Below, piece by piece: positions 25,701 to 36,780 of a stretch of DNA of 64,000 nt. Within the stretch, counting starts at the first letter, position 1; every line of letters begins with the position of its first letter. The notes below the pieces were generated by a model, which saw only the letters and a program-made list of their open reading frames with translations, did not search any database and had not been told where the DNA came from. Location: NCBI GenBank assembly GCA_025618425.1, contig CM046833.1, positions 34,640,967-34,704,966 on the forward strand, read 5' to 3'. The stretch comes from Heliocidaris tuberculata. Lineage: Eukaryota; Echinodermata; Echinoidea; Camarodonta; Echinometridae. A program made the position numbers and the translations under genes.

Positions 25701-26710
25701 GTTTACACTATTCTAGTGGTTCTTAACCCTTTCAGGACAGGAATTATTTCAGGGCTAAATTGATCACATTTTGTTCTTCAAATTGGCAACAATAATATTT
25801 TTCTTTTAGTACTACAAAATTGTAATAAGGGGTAATGTCTTTGAAAACAATATACATGTCTAAAAGAATTGGCGAAAAGTTGAAAAAGTTGCCAATTTTG
25901 ATAAAAAACAATGATTTTGAACCTCTCAATGTGTTGCCAATTTAAGGATTTTATATCTTATTCTCCTTTTTAAAATTCCTGGGATCAAACGCAATATTTT
26001 CATGTAGCAAAAATGGACACGGTGTGTGCAGAAATTTTTGCTCTTTCTACTCATGTATCTGGTATATTTTTCAGGGCTCTGAATCAAAAGTTATCGAGCC
26101 CAACCACAAAATGTGGTCAGTTGTCTCGGGGGTCATAAACCCATGGGGTTAAGTTTTTGTTTTTCGCTGAATAGTGAACTGATCGTAAGTAGGGGAAGCA
26201 AATTCAAATTTTAATGTATGTACAATCGAATTAGAGGGGTAAAATCACTGCCCAAGAAAAACCTTTTTTTAGATAACAGCACTGACAAGTAGAGTCAGAT
26301 GGGGCCGTGGGGCCAAAAAATTTAAAAACCATGCTGTAGTGCCATTAGAAATGACTCTTTGATTATATACATGTGCATGTAGGAGATCATTATAATGTTC
26401 CGCATATTTCAGTTAATATTCTATCTTCTATCTTTTATAATTTATCTTTCTTTTCCTTTTTGCTATTCTTCCTCAAACTGATGGACCACATAGATCATTC
26501 TTTTGAACAAGGTCTCTTGTTTTGTAATTCATTTCTGTTTTGTTTATGTTCTCTTGGACGAGATCAGCACTCAACTCTTATTTTGTTCACTGTTGTTTTG
26601 TTTGCAGAGTCACTCAGCTAAAGGAGTGCAGTGTGGTTACATCCAGTGCTTACGTCCTCTTCTATACCTCAAAGACCTCGAAGATGAGCCTGAAAGACTC
26701 TCGGCTCTGA
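16722..26710 (+). CDS. USP2: Ubiquitin-specific protease, USP2-like, complete (11 coding exons, 600 aa)
   Basis: A cysteine protease that removes ubiquitin from proteins. Coding exons: 16793-17518, 18075-18134, 19229-19361, 19695-19812, 20520-20627, 21855-22023, 22760-22831, 23545-23623, 24338-24445, 25335-25461 and 26608-26710; all junctions are GT/AG and keep phase, totalling 1803 nt. The start is the first in-frame ATG after a TAG at 16760 in the exon that opens at 16722. Residues 1-242 are Ser/Thr/Arg/Pro-rich and look disordered. The protease domain starts at GLKNIGNTCYMN (nucleophile Cys263), then QHDAAEFL, the zinc pairs CSTC (416-419) and CEKC (464-467), LIIQLKRFS, GGHYIAY (His547), YDDERV (Asp564, with Asp565 behind it) and SSAYVLFY. 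Human USP2 is 605 residues with a similar layout but Asn as third catalytic residue; here it is Asp, as in most USPs. USP21 and USP8 are close relatives, so the paralogue name is less certain than the family. Confidence 0.9.
18225..18465 (+). mobile_element. LINE reverse-transcriptase C-terminal relic
   Basis: From 18233 the + strand reads MDRIGHILRHDGLMIKVEG, then LLGEKKSKGRPHKGFFDDII. After a frame change it continues NRWLQIVAERLLLW. This G-H-x-L-R ... G-x-R/K-G-R-P ... D pattern is typical of the end of non-LTR retrotransposon polymerases. Stops and the frame change show it is dead. It lies in USP intron 2. Confidence 0.65.
18695..19083 (+). mobile_element. ~380-bp MITE family, copy 2
   Basis: A full-length copy with TTAAAGATAAAGTTGAGTTC at its start and AGAACTTAACCTTCTCTTTA at its end. 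It lies in USP intron 2, about 150 bp before the exon carrying the catalytic Cys. Confidence 0.82.
20110..20460. repeat. Dispersed repeat in USP intron 4
   Basis: Wording such as CAGGCTTTTTCGGCTCTGTA and GGCTCATTGGGTAAAACC recurs in diverged form at 58130-58245. That marks it as a dispersed repeat; its family is not recognised. Confidence 0.4.
21975..22134 (+). repeat. Three 54-bp tandem units spanning the end of a USP exon
   Basis: The last ~48 bases of the exon ending at 22023, with its donor, are repeated twice more downstream (about 22029-22082 and 22083-22134), each copy more decayed. Unit 2 stays in the coding frame and ends in TCA|GTAATT, a weak possible donor. Confidence 0.8.
22992..23300 (+). 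mobile_element. tRNA-derived SINE, full length
   Basis: The head GTGGTATAGTGGTTCATTCA (box A-like) and GGTTCGAATCCC (box B) is followed by the CACCCAGGTGTTAAATGGGTA body. A tail with GATATGCGCTATACAAGAAC runs into (ATT)n. It sits in USP intron 7. The 3' portion reappears inverted and truncated at 27484-27580. Confidence 0.8.
23650..24041 (+). mobile_element. ~380-bp MITE family, copy 3
   Basis: It begins TTAGAGATAAAGTTGAGTTC only about 27 bp after the donor of the exon ending at 23623 and ends AGAACTGAACCTTCTCTTTA. Same orientation as the other three copies. Confidence 0.82.
24490..24750 (-). mobile_element. SINE fragment, inverted
   Basis: The reverse complement carries the CACCCAGGTGTTAAATGGGTACC body of the tRNA-derived SINEs, followed by a 3' part with CACTGTAATGTGCAGAATCA. 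It lies in USP intron 9. Confidence 0.5.
25723..26152 (+). mobile_element. ~400-bp MITE with TTAACCCTTTCA ends, copy 1
   Basis: It opens TTAACCCTTTCAGGACAGGA and closes near CCATGGGGTTAA, a decayed inverted end. Other copies are at 35909-36324 (opposite orientation) and 51730-52110. It lies in USP intron 10. Confidence 0.82.
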
Positions 26711-27483
26711 GAGCCACCTCACCCTTCCAAAGCTAAGAATCGGCACAAATCAGACGATACCCACCATTACTCACCTGTAAAACTTTCCTCTGTAGACTTT
26801 AGGCTCTAAAGCTCACCAGCCACCCAAACTGAAAGATATCTCCATCTTTCTTGTTTAGGTGTACTGTACATCACTCATAGCCCTGCTCTTGAGTTTTGGG
26901 ATAACCCAATAATATTCTCCAAGCTTCCCGATTTAGAGATGCAGCGTTAGTAACCCTGCTCTGGAGATTACCAATAACCTGAACTACACATCAGCCAGGA
27001 TTGGCTTTTCAGATAAACAGGGCTCTAGAACCCTGCTCTGAACTTCAACAGTAACCCAAACTATTAAGGATATCCACCCAAAGCTCATCTGTTAGACTTA
27101 CATGTACCTGTTTGGAACTGAGGATGTGCAAGCCTCATTCTGAAGCTCCACATCAACCAGACCGAAAGAATATCCACCAAAATGCGCCTGTCACTCTCAG
27201 CTGTTTAGATTTAAGATTTGGAAGCGCCCATCCTCAATCACCCAAATACAACGACACCCATCAGTGTGAGATACAGCCTTCAGCAACCTCCTGCCAAATA
27301 TGAGAACAGCTTACCCCCAGTGAAACCCCTCCAAAGTGGACAGAAGAGTTTCTCCTCTTGTGTAAATATATCATTTTGTACTTACATGAAGCTCTCTCTT
27401 GTATTTCTGTTCGGTTCATTTGGAAGTGAACTCTTCATTTAGATCATACATTTCCTCTTTCTCTTTAATTGCATAAGAAGCAC
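26711..27483 (+). other. Probable USP 3' UTR with degenerate ~85-bp repeats
   Basis: After the stop, five or six loose repeats recur. They share CCCTGCTCT(G/T)GAG near 26881, 26951 and 27033, AACC(C/T)(G/A)AACT, and ATATCCACC near 27070 and 27170. No long frame. The end of the transcript could not be fixed: no convincing AATAAA with a downstream element was identified. Confidence 0.45.
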
Positions 27484-27487
27484 CTTG

Positions 27488-27532
<45 letters not shown>

Positions 27533-27580
27533 TTGAGCTTATATAGCGCATCACATGTTGCCATCTCTATGCACTTAACA
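27484..27580 (-). mobile_element. 5'-truncated SINE tail, inverted
   Basis: (AAT)n at 27488-27531 continues into GAGCTTATATAGCGCATCAC, the reverse complement of the tail of the SINE at 22992-23300. Confidence 0.65.
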
Positions 27581-28304
27581 AAATAACAATTTATTATTCT
27601 TATAAGATATAATTACATAAATTGATAAACTTAAGTTACAATAATCATAGATTGTGAGAGGAAAAAACAAAAAAAACACCCCCAAAAAAACATGAGATTT
27701 AACCAGGTATCCAACCATACTGACCATAATCGAACAACCTACAAGATAAGTGGATAGTAAAATCAATCACTAGTCGATCCTTGATATCTATAAATTCATG
27801 ATATTGTATGAATATTCATGATATACTATACATATTCATGAAGTACCTCTGTCCTGTCGGTCGTGTTTTGGCAAAAAGGTGTATGTCTGCCGTTTTACAG
27901 CGACTACAAAGCCGAGAAAATTGACTTTAAAGTTTTGGCAGTTTCCTTGACCGTAGAAGCCATCTAAACTGTACAGCGCTCAGGGATTTAATTCCAGGAT
28001 TTAGTATACACTTTAAATTTCATTTCCTGATAATTTTCTTGCATCAAACTTTAAAAAAGATTTCAGAATTAGCACTTTTAGAGACATACACCTTTTTGCC
28101 AAACCACGTTTACAGAGACTGCAACCCACGCTATTTTGGCAAAAAGGTGTATCTTCACATACACCGTGGAAAATCGTGCATTTAAGTTGGCAGAAAGGTG
28201 TATGTAGAGATACGCCTTTTTGCCTAATTAAACGATAATGTAGGGAGAAGGGTGTATGTGGAGATACACCGTTCTCACAAAATAATCAGTTGCAGAGTAC
28301 TTGG

Positions 28305-29720
28305 TGATTTTTGTCTCGCCTGCGTAAGCAAAAAGCGAGACATAGGCGCCGCTTTTCCGACGGCGTCAGCAATTTTGGAAATAATGCTCTCATTTCAAAA
28401 GTATATGTCCGATTTCCATGAAACTTGAACACAAGTGTTGTAGAGTATCACAAATAATGTGGAACAAATTTCAGGTCAAAGGTCAAGGTCAAAGGTCAAT
28501 TAAGGTCAGTTGAGTTAAATTGTGTTCCAAAAACTTAACCTGAGGTTAAGTTTTTGAAAGTTTACTTTATTTCAAAAGTATTTGTTCAAATTCTTTGAAA
28601 CTTGGCGTCATTCTTGGTAGGGATTGTCTTCATGTCACCCTCTTTCAAATGAATACCCAAATCTTACATTTTCATCACATTAAAGGTCACCTACTGACAG
28701 TTTAACTTAGTTAAGTTTTGGGTAAATTTCAGTTTTGTTCTCTACATACAGTACATGTACATGTATGTACATGTAGTATGTACATGTATTGTACACATGC
28801 ATTTGACTTCTTCTCAAAACTTTGCTGGTAGTGGATTTCAACCAAAATTGGCAGGGATCATCCTTAGGCAAGGAGGATCTAAATTGATATAGATGGGGGT
28901 ACCTATCAATATGGGGGGGGGGGGGGGGGAGTCTTGGGGGCACCACCCTTAAGAGCACCAATAATGGCAGTAATTAGATTCATATTTGCTTCTTGTTGCA
29001 AGATTGTTAGCAAAGTTGGTAGGTATCATCCTTAAAGGAAGAAGACCTCAATTTCTGAAATAGGGTACCTTGCCTCCAAGGGGCTCAGGGGCAGCACCCC
29101 TTTAGTGCCCCTATTGTGAAAATGAGATATTTGTTAAATGCATGACTGGGTTCTAACCAAACTAGGTAAGAATCATCCTTAGGCAAAGAGGATCTAAATG
29201 AATGCAAATAGGGTACCTATCCCTTAAGGAGAGAGTGGAGTGGCAGGGGGGGGGGCAGCCCCCCCCCCCCCCCCCCCCCAAAGAGCCTGTGACACCAAAT
29301 TGACATTTTTTTTCTTCTGTAAAATGTATTGCAACATGTAGATTGTAACCAAACTAGGTAGGAATCATTCTTAGGGGAAGGAGACTTCAAGTTGTTCAAG
29401 TATTGTAGATCATTATCTTCAAGAGTCTGATGGAGGGGCACCACCCCAAAAGTGTCCCAATGGCAATTATTTCATGTACACATATTTTGCTGCTTTAAAA
29501 TGTGCAGCTTGATTTCAGATGAACTTCACCATCCAATAAATCTTACTTGAAGGGATTTAAGTTATACAGATGGGGTACTGGCCCACAAGGGGGGGGGGGG
29601 AGGGCTCAGGCCTCAGGGGCAGCACCCCTTAAGTGCCCCAACCTTTGATTTTTCACCAAGCGAACATTTTGCCCCAAAAATTATGTGATGCAGGCGAGAC
29701 TGCCCTGGGCATTTCCCTTG
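28305..29720. mobile_element. Nested repeat bounded by GTCTCGCCTGC / GCAGGCGAGAC
   Basis: The left end TTGTCTCGCCTGCGTAAGCA and right end GCAGGCGAGACTGCC form short inverted repeats. Inside, loosely repeated ~180-bp modules recur (ATCCTTAGGCAAGGAGGATC, ATCCTTAAAGGAAGAAGACC, ATTCTTAGGGGAAGGAGACT) with GGGTACC and poly-G/C tracts. It interrupts the hairpin element and is non-coding. Confidence 0.6.
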
Positions 29721-30104
29721 TTTAGGCAAAAGGGTGTATGTATACTGATACACTTTTCTGCCAAATACATTTCAATCTACTATGTTGACTGTACAAAAGA
29801 TGTATCGATATGCAGACTCATTATTCTGTCGTCAACATATAGGTCCGTTACAATGTATTTTTCCTACATTCACTCTGCAGTAACATTTAATTGCATGACT
29901 TATCTAAAGATCATTAATTATTCTGTTGGGCATGAAAACTTATACACATGCATGCATCCCCCCACACACACGCACGCACACACACACACGCGCCTATACA
30001 CGTCACCAAATTGAGAACTATGTGATGAAAGAAGGATCGATGTTTCTTGAGACCATTTTTGAGACCATTTCTAATCAAATGTCAACTCTTGAATCGTGTA
30101 CAAG

Positions 30105-30263
30105 CAGGGGCGGCGCCAGGGTATTTTGATAGGAGGGGCAAGACGACCTAAAGATGACGTCATATTTTTTCTCCATTAGATAACAGGGGTAATATAGAAT
30201 TATATGTTTAAGAACTCTCTTTTTAATACTCCTCTTTCTTCTTTTTTCCCTTTTCTTTCTCCT

Positions 30264-30294
<31 letters not shown>

Positions 30295-30353
30295 CATTAC
30301 TTGAAAAATCATAGGGGGCGGTCGCCCCCTGCCCCCCCGTAGCGCCGCCCCTG
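30105..30353. mobile_element. hAT-like MITE, copy 2, perfect 8-bp target duplication
   Basis: The 249-bp element opens CAGGGGCGGCGCCAGGG and closes AGCGCCGCCCCTG. It is flanked by a perfect TGTACAAG on both sides (30097-30104 and 30354-30361). It is very similar to the copy at 3201-3463, so this is a fairly young family. Confidence 0.93.
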
Positions 30354-31553
30354 TGTACAAGAATTATTGTTCTCTGGGTGAATTCGAAATAATCCTATAA
30401 AATTATCACAAAAATAGCCGGGGTTTATTCAGAGGGTCAGCCCGCCCCCCCCCCCCCCCCAAAAAAAAAATCGTAAAAAGGAGGATTGTGAATGCTTAAC
30501 ATCTCGATTATTTGCATCATAACAAAATTGGGAAAAATTCATATTAATGAAGAAGGTGATAATAAGCACAATGAATATACTATCACATTAATGTTGACAA
30601 AATTGAAGATTAGACCCATTTTCTGGTATTATGTAAGAAGAAAACGAAAATTATTGATGAAGAAAGAAAATACATATAGGAAGACAATGACGAAGAAAAG
30701 AAAAAGAATCCATTCGCAAAATACTCGGGTAAGTCAAAAGATAATCAATTTCAAATTCTTTATTTCAAAACATCAGTCAGAAATGAGATTTATACATAAA
30801 TGTACATGTATTTACAGTCACTAACGCCAGTCTAGAGTGACTATAGGAATCCCTTCAATCAATCAATCAATCAATCAACCGTCCAATTAATGCGGACCTG
30901 ACCAGGCTGCGTAACCAATTCCCATAACTTAAGCTTTTACTTTTGTCTTTGATACACCCTTGTAAGAATGCTAAAGGACTTCAAATTCTTGAGAAAACTT
31001 TGACAAAAGGGTGGTATGTGTACTTAACGCCCCTTTCCAAAAAATAGTTAGCAATATACACCTGGTGATTAATTTGGCGAAAGGGTGTATCTAAAGATAC
31101 ACATTTCTACCTAATCATACTAAGCAATATACCTCATGATTAATTTGGCAAAAGGGTGTATCTAACAATACACCTTTCTGCCTAATCATACTTAGCAATA
31201 TAACTCATGATTCATTTGGCAAATGGGTGTATCTAAAGATACACCTATCTGCCAAATCTTTAAACTCTCCCCGGCATGTACGGTTAGAGATGTATCTAGA
31301 GATTGCCAAATTATCTAGTTCTCTATCCAGGTACGTCAAGGGTGTATGTACAGATACACCCTTTTGCCAACTCAAAGCAGGAGAATTGATAAAAATGATA
31401 CAAGATAGCCCCAAATATCTCGGAAACAAAAGCTCGATGACTTATGACAGTTGGTCACATGAAAATTTCTGCATCGAAAACCCCCCAAATGGCAAAAACC
31501 AAAAAACAGATATTTTTCACACATACACCTTTTTGCCAAATCACGACCGCTGT

Positions 31554-32129
31554 GTTGAATCTTTCTTTCACAAGTCCTTGTGAGCTTTGCACTGCTGATG
31601 TAGCTCAATTTTGACAAAGAAATTTAACTTCTGTCTTCCATACATGTATAGAATCATAAATATGTTGTGCAATACATCAATAGTAAGTTTTTGTGCAACT
31701 TTTGGCTACCGAATGTATAATGAACTGAATTAAATTCCAAATTTAATGAATTAATAGGCCATTATGTAGAGGAAATGAAAGTACTTAAGTAGATAACTTG
31801 ACTTGCAAGGCATAACTGCATGTTTCGTAACCAACGATAAATAGCCAGTGTGAATTTGATAGGTTTCTTCAGAATTGTTAAGGTCATATAGAATGGCATT
31901 TTCAAGACAGTTGAATGAGCATTCTTTTTTTTTTTGTGATTGTACTCCTTTGTTTTTTCTCAAATACCTATTCAGTCCTATGTTTTGCTAGAGAGTTCTG
32001 AATAGCTGGTGTGAAATTAATCATATTGAGATTAAGATTGATTAGTTATTAATCTTTACTACGAAGGAAGCAAGTATATGCCATGTGGCTTGAAGATTAG
32101 CAACCAGTGGTCCTACGGCTTTAAATCCT
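31554..32129. other. Gene-free AT-rich stretch
   Basis: No exon-like frame and no clear repeat seen. Confidence 0.4.
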
Positions 32130-32420
32130 GTGGAGGCACGATGGCTCATTGGTAGAGCAGTGGTCTCGTAACTGGAGGACCTGGGTTTGAAACCAACCAA
32201 GCGGATGCACTAGTGCCCTTTGGTAAGGCATTAATCCTCATTACCAAGTCCCTCGCAGAGGACTGAAAGCCACCTGTCCCCTGGTTGCTTACCTAGCAGA
32301 GCAGTCGGGTAAAATAAACCATCGAACCTTTTCAAATCCCGTCCGAGGGTGGGTACTCTCCTATGGACTTGGTTTTGGACCTAGGACCACTGTTCTACCA
32401 CAGAGTGATCGCTTCTCTGT
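32130..32420. mobile_element. Two tRNA-like SINE heads in inverted orientation
   Basis: The forward head GGCTCATTGGTAGAGCAGTG with GACCTGGGTTTGAAACC (32130-32200) faces a reversed head, GGACCACTGTTCTACCAC near 32390. Reversed single heads of the same type appear at 56290-56385 and 63470-63545. Confidence 0.6.
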
Positions 32421-35400
32421 AATTTGAACTGAATTATAGCAAGGAGAGAGGTTGACAGTGAATACTGACTTGATTTTAACAGATTCACCAGACTTTGTAA
32501 TTTCAGTCGGCCCATTCTGACATTATGTGACATCAGCGAGGCTATCCTTTAAATTCTTTCAGTCACATTGTGCGCTGCTATTTTTATTTTACTGGTAGTA
32601 ATTTTGTTTGATATAAGCCCTAATACGTATATTACAAAGGGATTTGTAATAATGTTTTAAGATCAGGACTACATTTATAATGATTGATTTAGAGAGTTTA
32701 AAAAGAAATTACTTTATTGAAATGCAAGCCTCTTGTATAAAAAAAATTGATATTTTTTACTGAAATGAGATTTACTATTTAGTATTTCTATAGTTTTATA
32801 GTTTATTTAATTTCGTGGTCGAACAAGATCTTAAAACAAAACAATGGTAATTCATGTTTGAGCAGAAATAAAGTATAATGTTGAAAGACAGGTATGATTT
32901 CCAAAGAAGAACAAATTATGTAAATGAGCTGCCTTAGAGTTATGGAGTGCTGAATAAGGATCTTATTAGTAGTCCTTCTTCGTACATGGAAATTACCTGG
33001 TCTGTTGGCAATGCCATTCTTGGCTTCATGGGATGCTCTCTCAAACAGCCGAAGGTATTGATAATGAAACGCAGGGATAACTTAACGGTGCTGCCTTTAA
33101 AATACAGAGAAAAAAGTTATTGAATGAGCAAACATAGGTGATTTTCGCTTATTTTTTGACATTTTACTCACTTTTGGTCTAGTACTTATTTGTTGCAATG
33201 GAAGTACCTAGCTGTAAATGCGATAGTATATATTTTTCATAACACAATGTTGGTGTATGCCTTTATGGCAGAGTTTGGATAAAGCTGTGAGATTTACGTG
33301 TAGATGCTAAGTATATGATGTAATCAATTGATGATGATGTGATTTAACAATGTTCAGACTAACAGCGAATGGAGTTGATTATAGAGATTTCGATATGTGG
33401 TAGGAATAGGACAATCTAGTATACAATAGTTGAATTTTATGTTCTTCAGAGTGTGCTCCTATTTATGATTTTATACTTAATTATCTTTGATAGATATAAT
33501 TATGTTATTGATTTATAATTGTATGACATCCCAGAAAAACAAAGTGTACTGTGACAACAATTGCACCATGATCCGTTCCCTAAAACTAAGTAAATTCCTG
33601 GCTTCAACCGTGGATCCGACCCTAACCCCAAACTTAAACCTAACCATATACACCAGGGTGTTAATTTAACACCATCTCGGTTTCTTTATTGGCCTACACC
33701 AGATAAGTGTTAATATAACACCAGTTTGATATTGGTCTACACCAGGTAAGTGTTAAAACAACACCACTTAGTGTTAAAACAATGTCAGTTTGATTAGAAA
33801 CTGGTTTTGTTTTAACACTTATCTGGTGTAGCCCAATATTGACACTGAGATGGTGTTAAATTAACACCCTGGTTTTGCAGTATACACCATACCTTTGACA
33901 AAATAAATCCCAGGGCAAATGTTATGATCATTCTTGCTTTAGCATCTGGTTTTGTAGATGTTAAATAATGTACATGTTAGTGAATAACCATAAGGATTGA
34001 TCATGAAAAGTGTTTTCAGTGTAGAAGTGCTGTGTGATTGCAATTCTAGCAGAAAATAACAGTATTATTAGCTTTCTTGATCAAAAATTTTAAACGATAT
34101 GAAGGCATGTACTACATGCATGTATAAATGCCAAAAGTACTGCATGTTGTTAGCTGTTCTGTAGAGAAGAATGGAATAATATATGTGTCCACTGACGATC
34201 TGAAATCAGAAATGGGTAACATCTTCAGTGTACAACATAACAGTACATTACTTATCAGAATTGTCCTTTTTCCATGCCAGCTTGAACTGTTAATTTTTCC
34301 AATGCCAGTTTAACTATTATCCACCTTGTCTAATCTGATTTCACATGAAAATTGTTGATTTTATTATGTATTCATCGAATTGTGATTTTTTTTTGCATAT
34401 TGTTCCATGTGAAATTTCTTTCAGTATTGTCTATTTATTGTAGAGTATTCAATTACACGTACGTACAGTGTACTGTATCTGTAAAGTAATAACCTTGAAA
34501 AAAATTCTGTACCCGTCCAAATTGTTGTATTATGTATGTACATTATTTATTATTTGGTATAAAAATTACCCCTCCTTTTTTATTTCATTGATATTGTTGA
34601 ATGAATGATGAATTGAAAGTCCAGCATTTGTTGCTTTGTGGTTACTAAAAATTGTATTGAGTTTTAGATCCACTTTTGATAGGGGGAAAAAAAAATCATT
34701 TGTAGGACTAAATGTTGGAGTTTTAGTAATTAAGGACACTGGTATTATAATGAAATTCATTGAATTGACTAAAAATGTTTCAAATTTATTTCTATATTGT
34801 TTCAATTCAATTTTCAAAATTTCTGAAGTTTCTTTGAAATGTCATTTTATATTTTTTTACCTTCGTGTTGTCCTAGCGAATTAATTTATTTGCCTTTTAT
34901 CTAATGAAATGTCTTCAAAATGTTCACTCTAATTCATTTTATTCAAAACTTCTTTAAATTATCTTTTTCAAACCAGGCACATAAATGTTTGATCTTGTAA
35001 AATTTGACAAGTAAACCAAAAAAAATGTAGGTTTGAAGTTGTGTTTAATGTTGTCACTTATATAATTGATTTATAAGATTTATGTTGTAACAAAAATATG
35101 CTCCTTTCAAATGATAAACTGAGTTACTTTATACAGTTCACATTTTTTTCCTTCAAAAAGTTGAAAGATTGGAATTAACTTAAGGGTGATTATGAATATC
35201 TGTAGCGTGTTCATTCAAGCAATTCTTTTTAATGTCCCTTGATTTTTGTATTTTTGTTTAAAATTGTTAAAGGTCTAAAATTTCTTGTTTTTTGTGCAGA
35301 TATCATGTTGCAATTATGATTTGTTGATTGTAAAAATCTAGACAGTGTTGTGTATAAATTACATGTGCTTACCAATTCTGTCTAAAAATCTGGATGTGTT

Positions 35401-35908
35401 TACATTAAATTTTTGTACCAGTCAAAAACATAGCCCAAGAGTGATTTGGGGGAAAACATACCAGTGAAAGAAGAAATGTTGATGTGAAAAGTTTGGTTTC
35501 TGTCAAAGAATTACTGTGTAGAACACAGTGAAGGCGGAAACATGCCAATAGTGATGTCTTTATTTCATATAAACATTGATTTTTTTTAAAGATAAGTTTT
35601 GTAAAGTTTCTTTTTTTGTGCAAAAGAGATGTAGATTTGTGTAAATGTGAATTTTAAAACTAATTTTATATAGTTTATAACTAGCATACTCTGAGTGTGT
35701 GCTATGATAGTTTATTGCAAAAACATGTAAATATTTATTTTACTGATGTGTGAAATTCTATTAAAATGTTTACTGTAAAGAAAATATGCTATGTCTGTCA
35801 TTTCTCTTTTTGGTCACTTTGAATCAGACAGTTAGGGTGTGGTAGGTTGAAAGAAGTGTAATGGTGCAGACGTGTGTATTATAGTATGAACGTTGAATGA
35901 TTGAAATA
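32421..35908. other. Long AT-rich non-coding stretch with one palindromic MITE
   Basis: No coding frame with family resemblance or splice context was seen on either strand. Repeat content is low apart from the palindromic MITE at 33652-33872, so it may include a distal 3' UTR, but nothing proves transcription. Confidence 0.4.
33652..33872. mobile_element. 221-bp palindromic MITE (ACCAGGGTGTTAA ends)
   Basis: ACCAGGGTGTTAATTTAACA is mirrored by TGTTAAATTAACACCCTGGT. The inner part repeats GTGTTAA and TTAACAC several times. No clear target duplication. Confidence 0.8.
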
Positions 35909-36324
35909 TTAACCCTTTCAAGACAATTGACCACATTTTGTGGTTGGGCTCAATAACTTTTGATTCAGAGCTCTAAAAAATATACCAGATGCATGAGTAG
36001 AAAGAGCAAAAATTTCTGCACATCCTATGTCCACTTTTGTTGCCTGACCAAATTGCGTTTGATGCTAGGAATTTTAAAAACAAGAATAAGCTTTAAAATC
36101 CTTAAATTGGCAACACATTGAGAGGTTCAAAATCATTGTTATTTGTCAAAATTGGCAACTTTTTCAACTTTTCGATAATGGTTTTAAGAATGTATGTTGT
36201 TTTCAAAGGCATTACATTTTATTAGAATCATGTAGCACTACGAGAAAAATATTATTGTTGCCAATTTGAAGAACAAAATGTGATCAATTTAGCCCTTAAA
36301 TAATTCCTGTCCTGAAAGGGTTAA
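35909..36324 (-). mobile_element. ~400-bp MITE with TTAACCCTTTCA ends, copy 2
   Basis: This copy runs opposite to the one at 25723: it starts TTAACCCTTTCAAGACAATT and ends CTGTCCTGAAAGGGTTAA. Both ends are preserved as inverted repeats. Confidence 0.88.
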
Positions 36325-36780
36325 CATCAGAAATAGCTAAAAGAATGCACAGTTTCAAGATTTGGAAGGGAGAATTGGGACAAAAGATTCAGAAGTTGTT
36401 TTTGAAAGTTGTTTTCAAAAAGACCCGTGTAAAAATGCAAAGGGATGTTACATCTGCACACCGTCGGGTAATCCGGATCACATGTCTATATAAACCTACA
36501 AACCATTTTACAATCGTTACATTACTTCTATTATGTGGCCTCCATGCAGGCATAAGATCCTATTATGATATATATTCTTGAAAAAAGAAGAAAGAAAAAA
36601 GAAAACTACTGAAGGAGTGGAGAAATAATGAGGGGAAAGGGGGCGACATAGGGGGAACATAGGATGTAGAACGGATGGAGAGAGAGAGAGAGAGAAAGAG
36701 AGTGGGCGGGGGATACTAGAACTGCATACTAGTAAACTGCTTTAGTCACTGGTAACATTGTAGGCAAACAGATAGGCCAG

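Larger units (their letters stand above)
27858..31549. mobile_element. 3.7-kb foldback element made of GGTGTATNT hairpins, with nested insertions
   Basis: The 29-bp ends 27858-27886 and 31521-31549 are inverted repeats with one mismatch (core TTTGGCAAAAAGGTGTATGT). A 4-bp repeat CTGT flanks them (27854-27857, 31550-31553). Inside, the same motif recurs as small hairpins of the form GGCAAAAGGGTGTAT ... ATACACCTTTNTGCC at about 28136-28165, 28187-28227, 28243-28276, 29722-29765, 31073-31112, 31144-31182, 31215-31254 and 31338-31370. The three at 31051-31260 are tandem with a ~71-bp period. Later insertions (28305-29720 and 30105-30353) interrupt it. No protein-coding frame was seen. I do not recognise the family. 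Confidence 0.8.

Noticed and set aside
31051..31260. Three regularly spaced repeats that look like a CRISPR array
   Set aside because: The genome is eukaryotic, the spacers are similar to each other, and the units belong to a larger foldback element.
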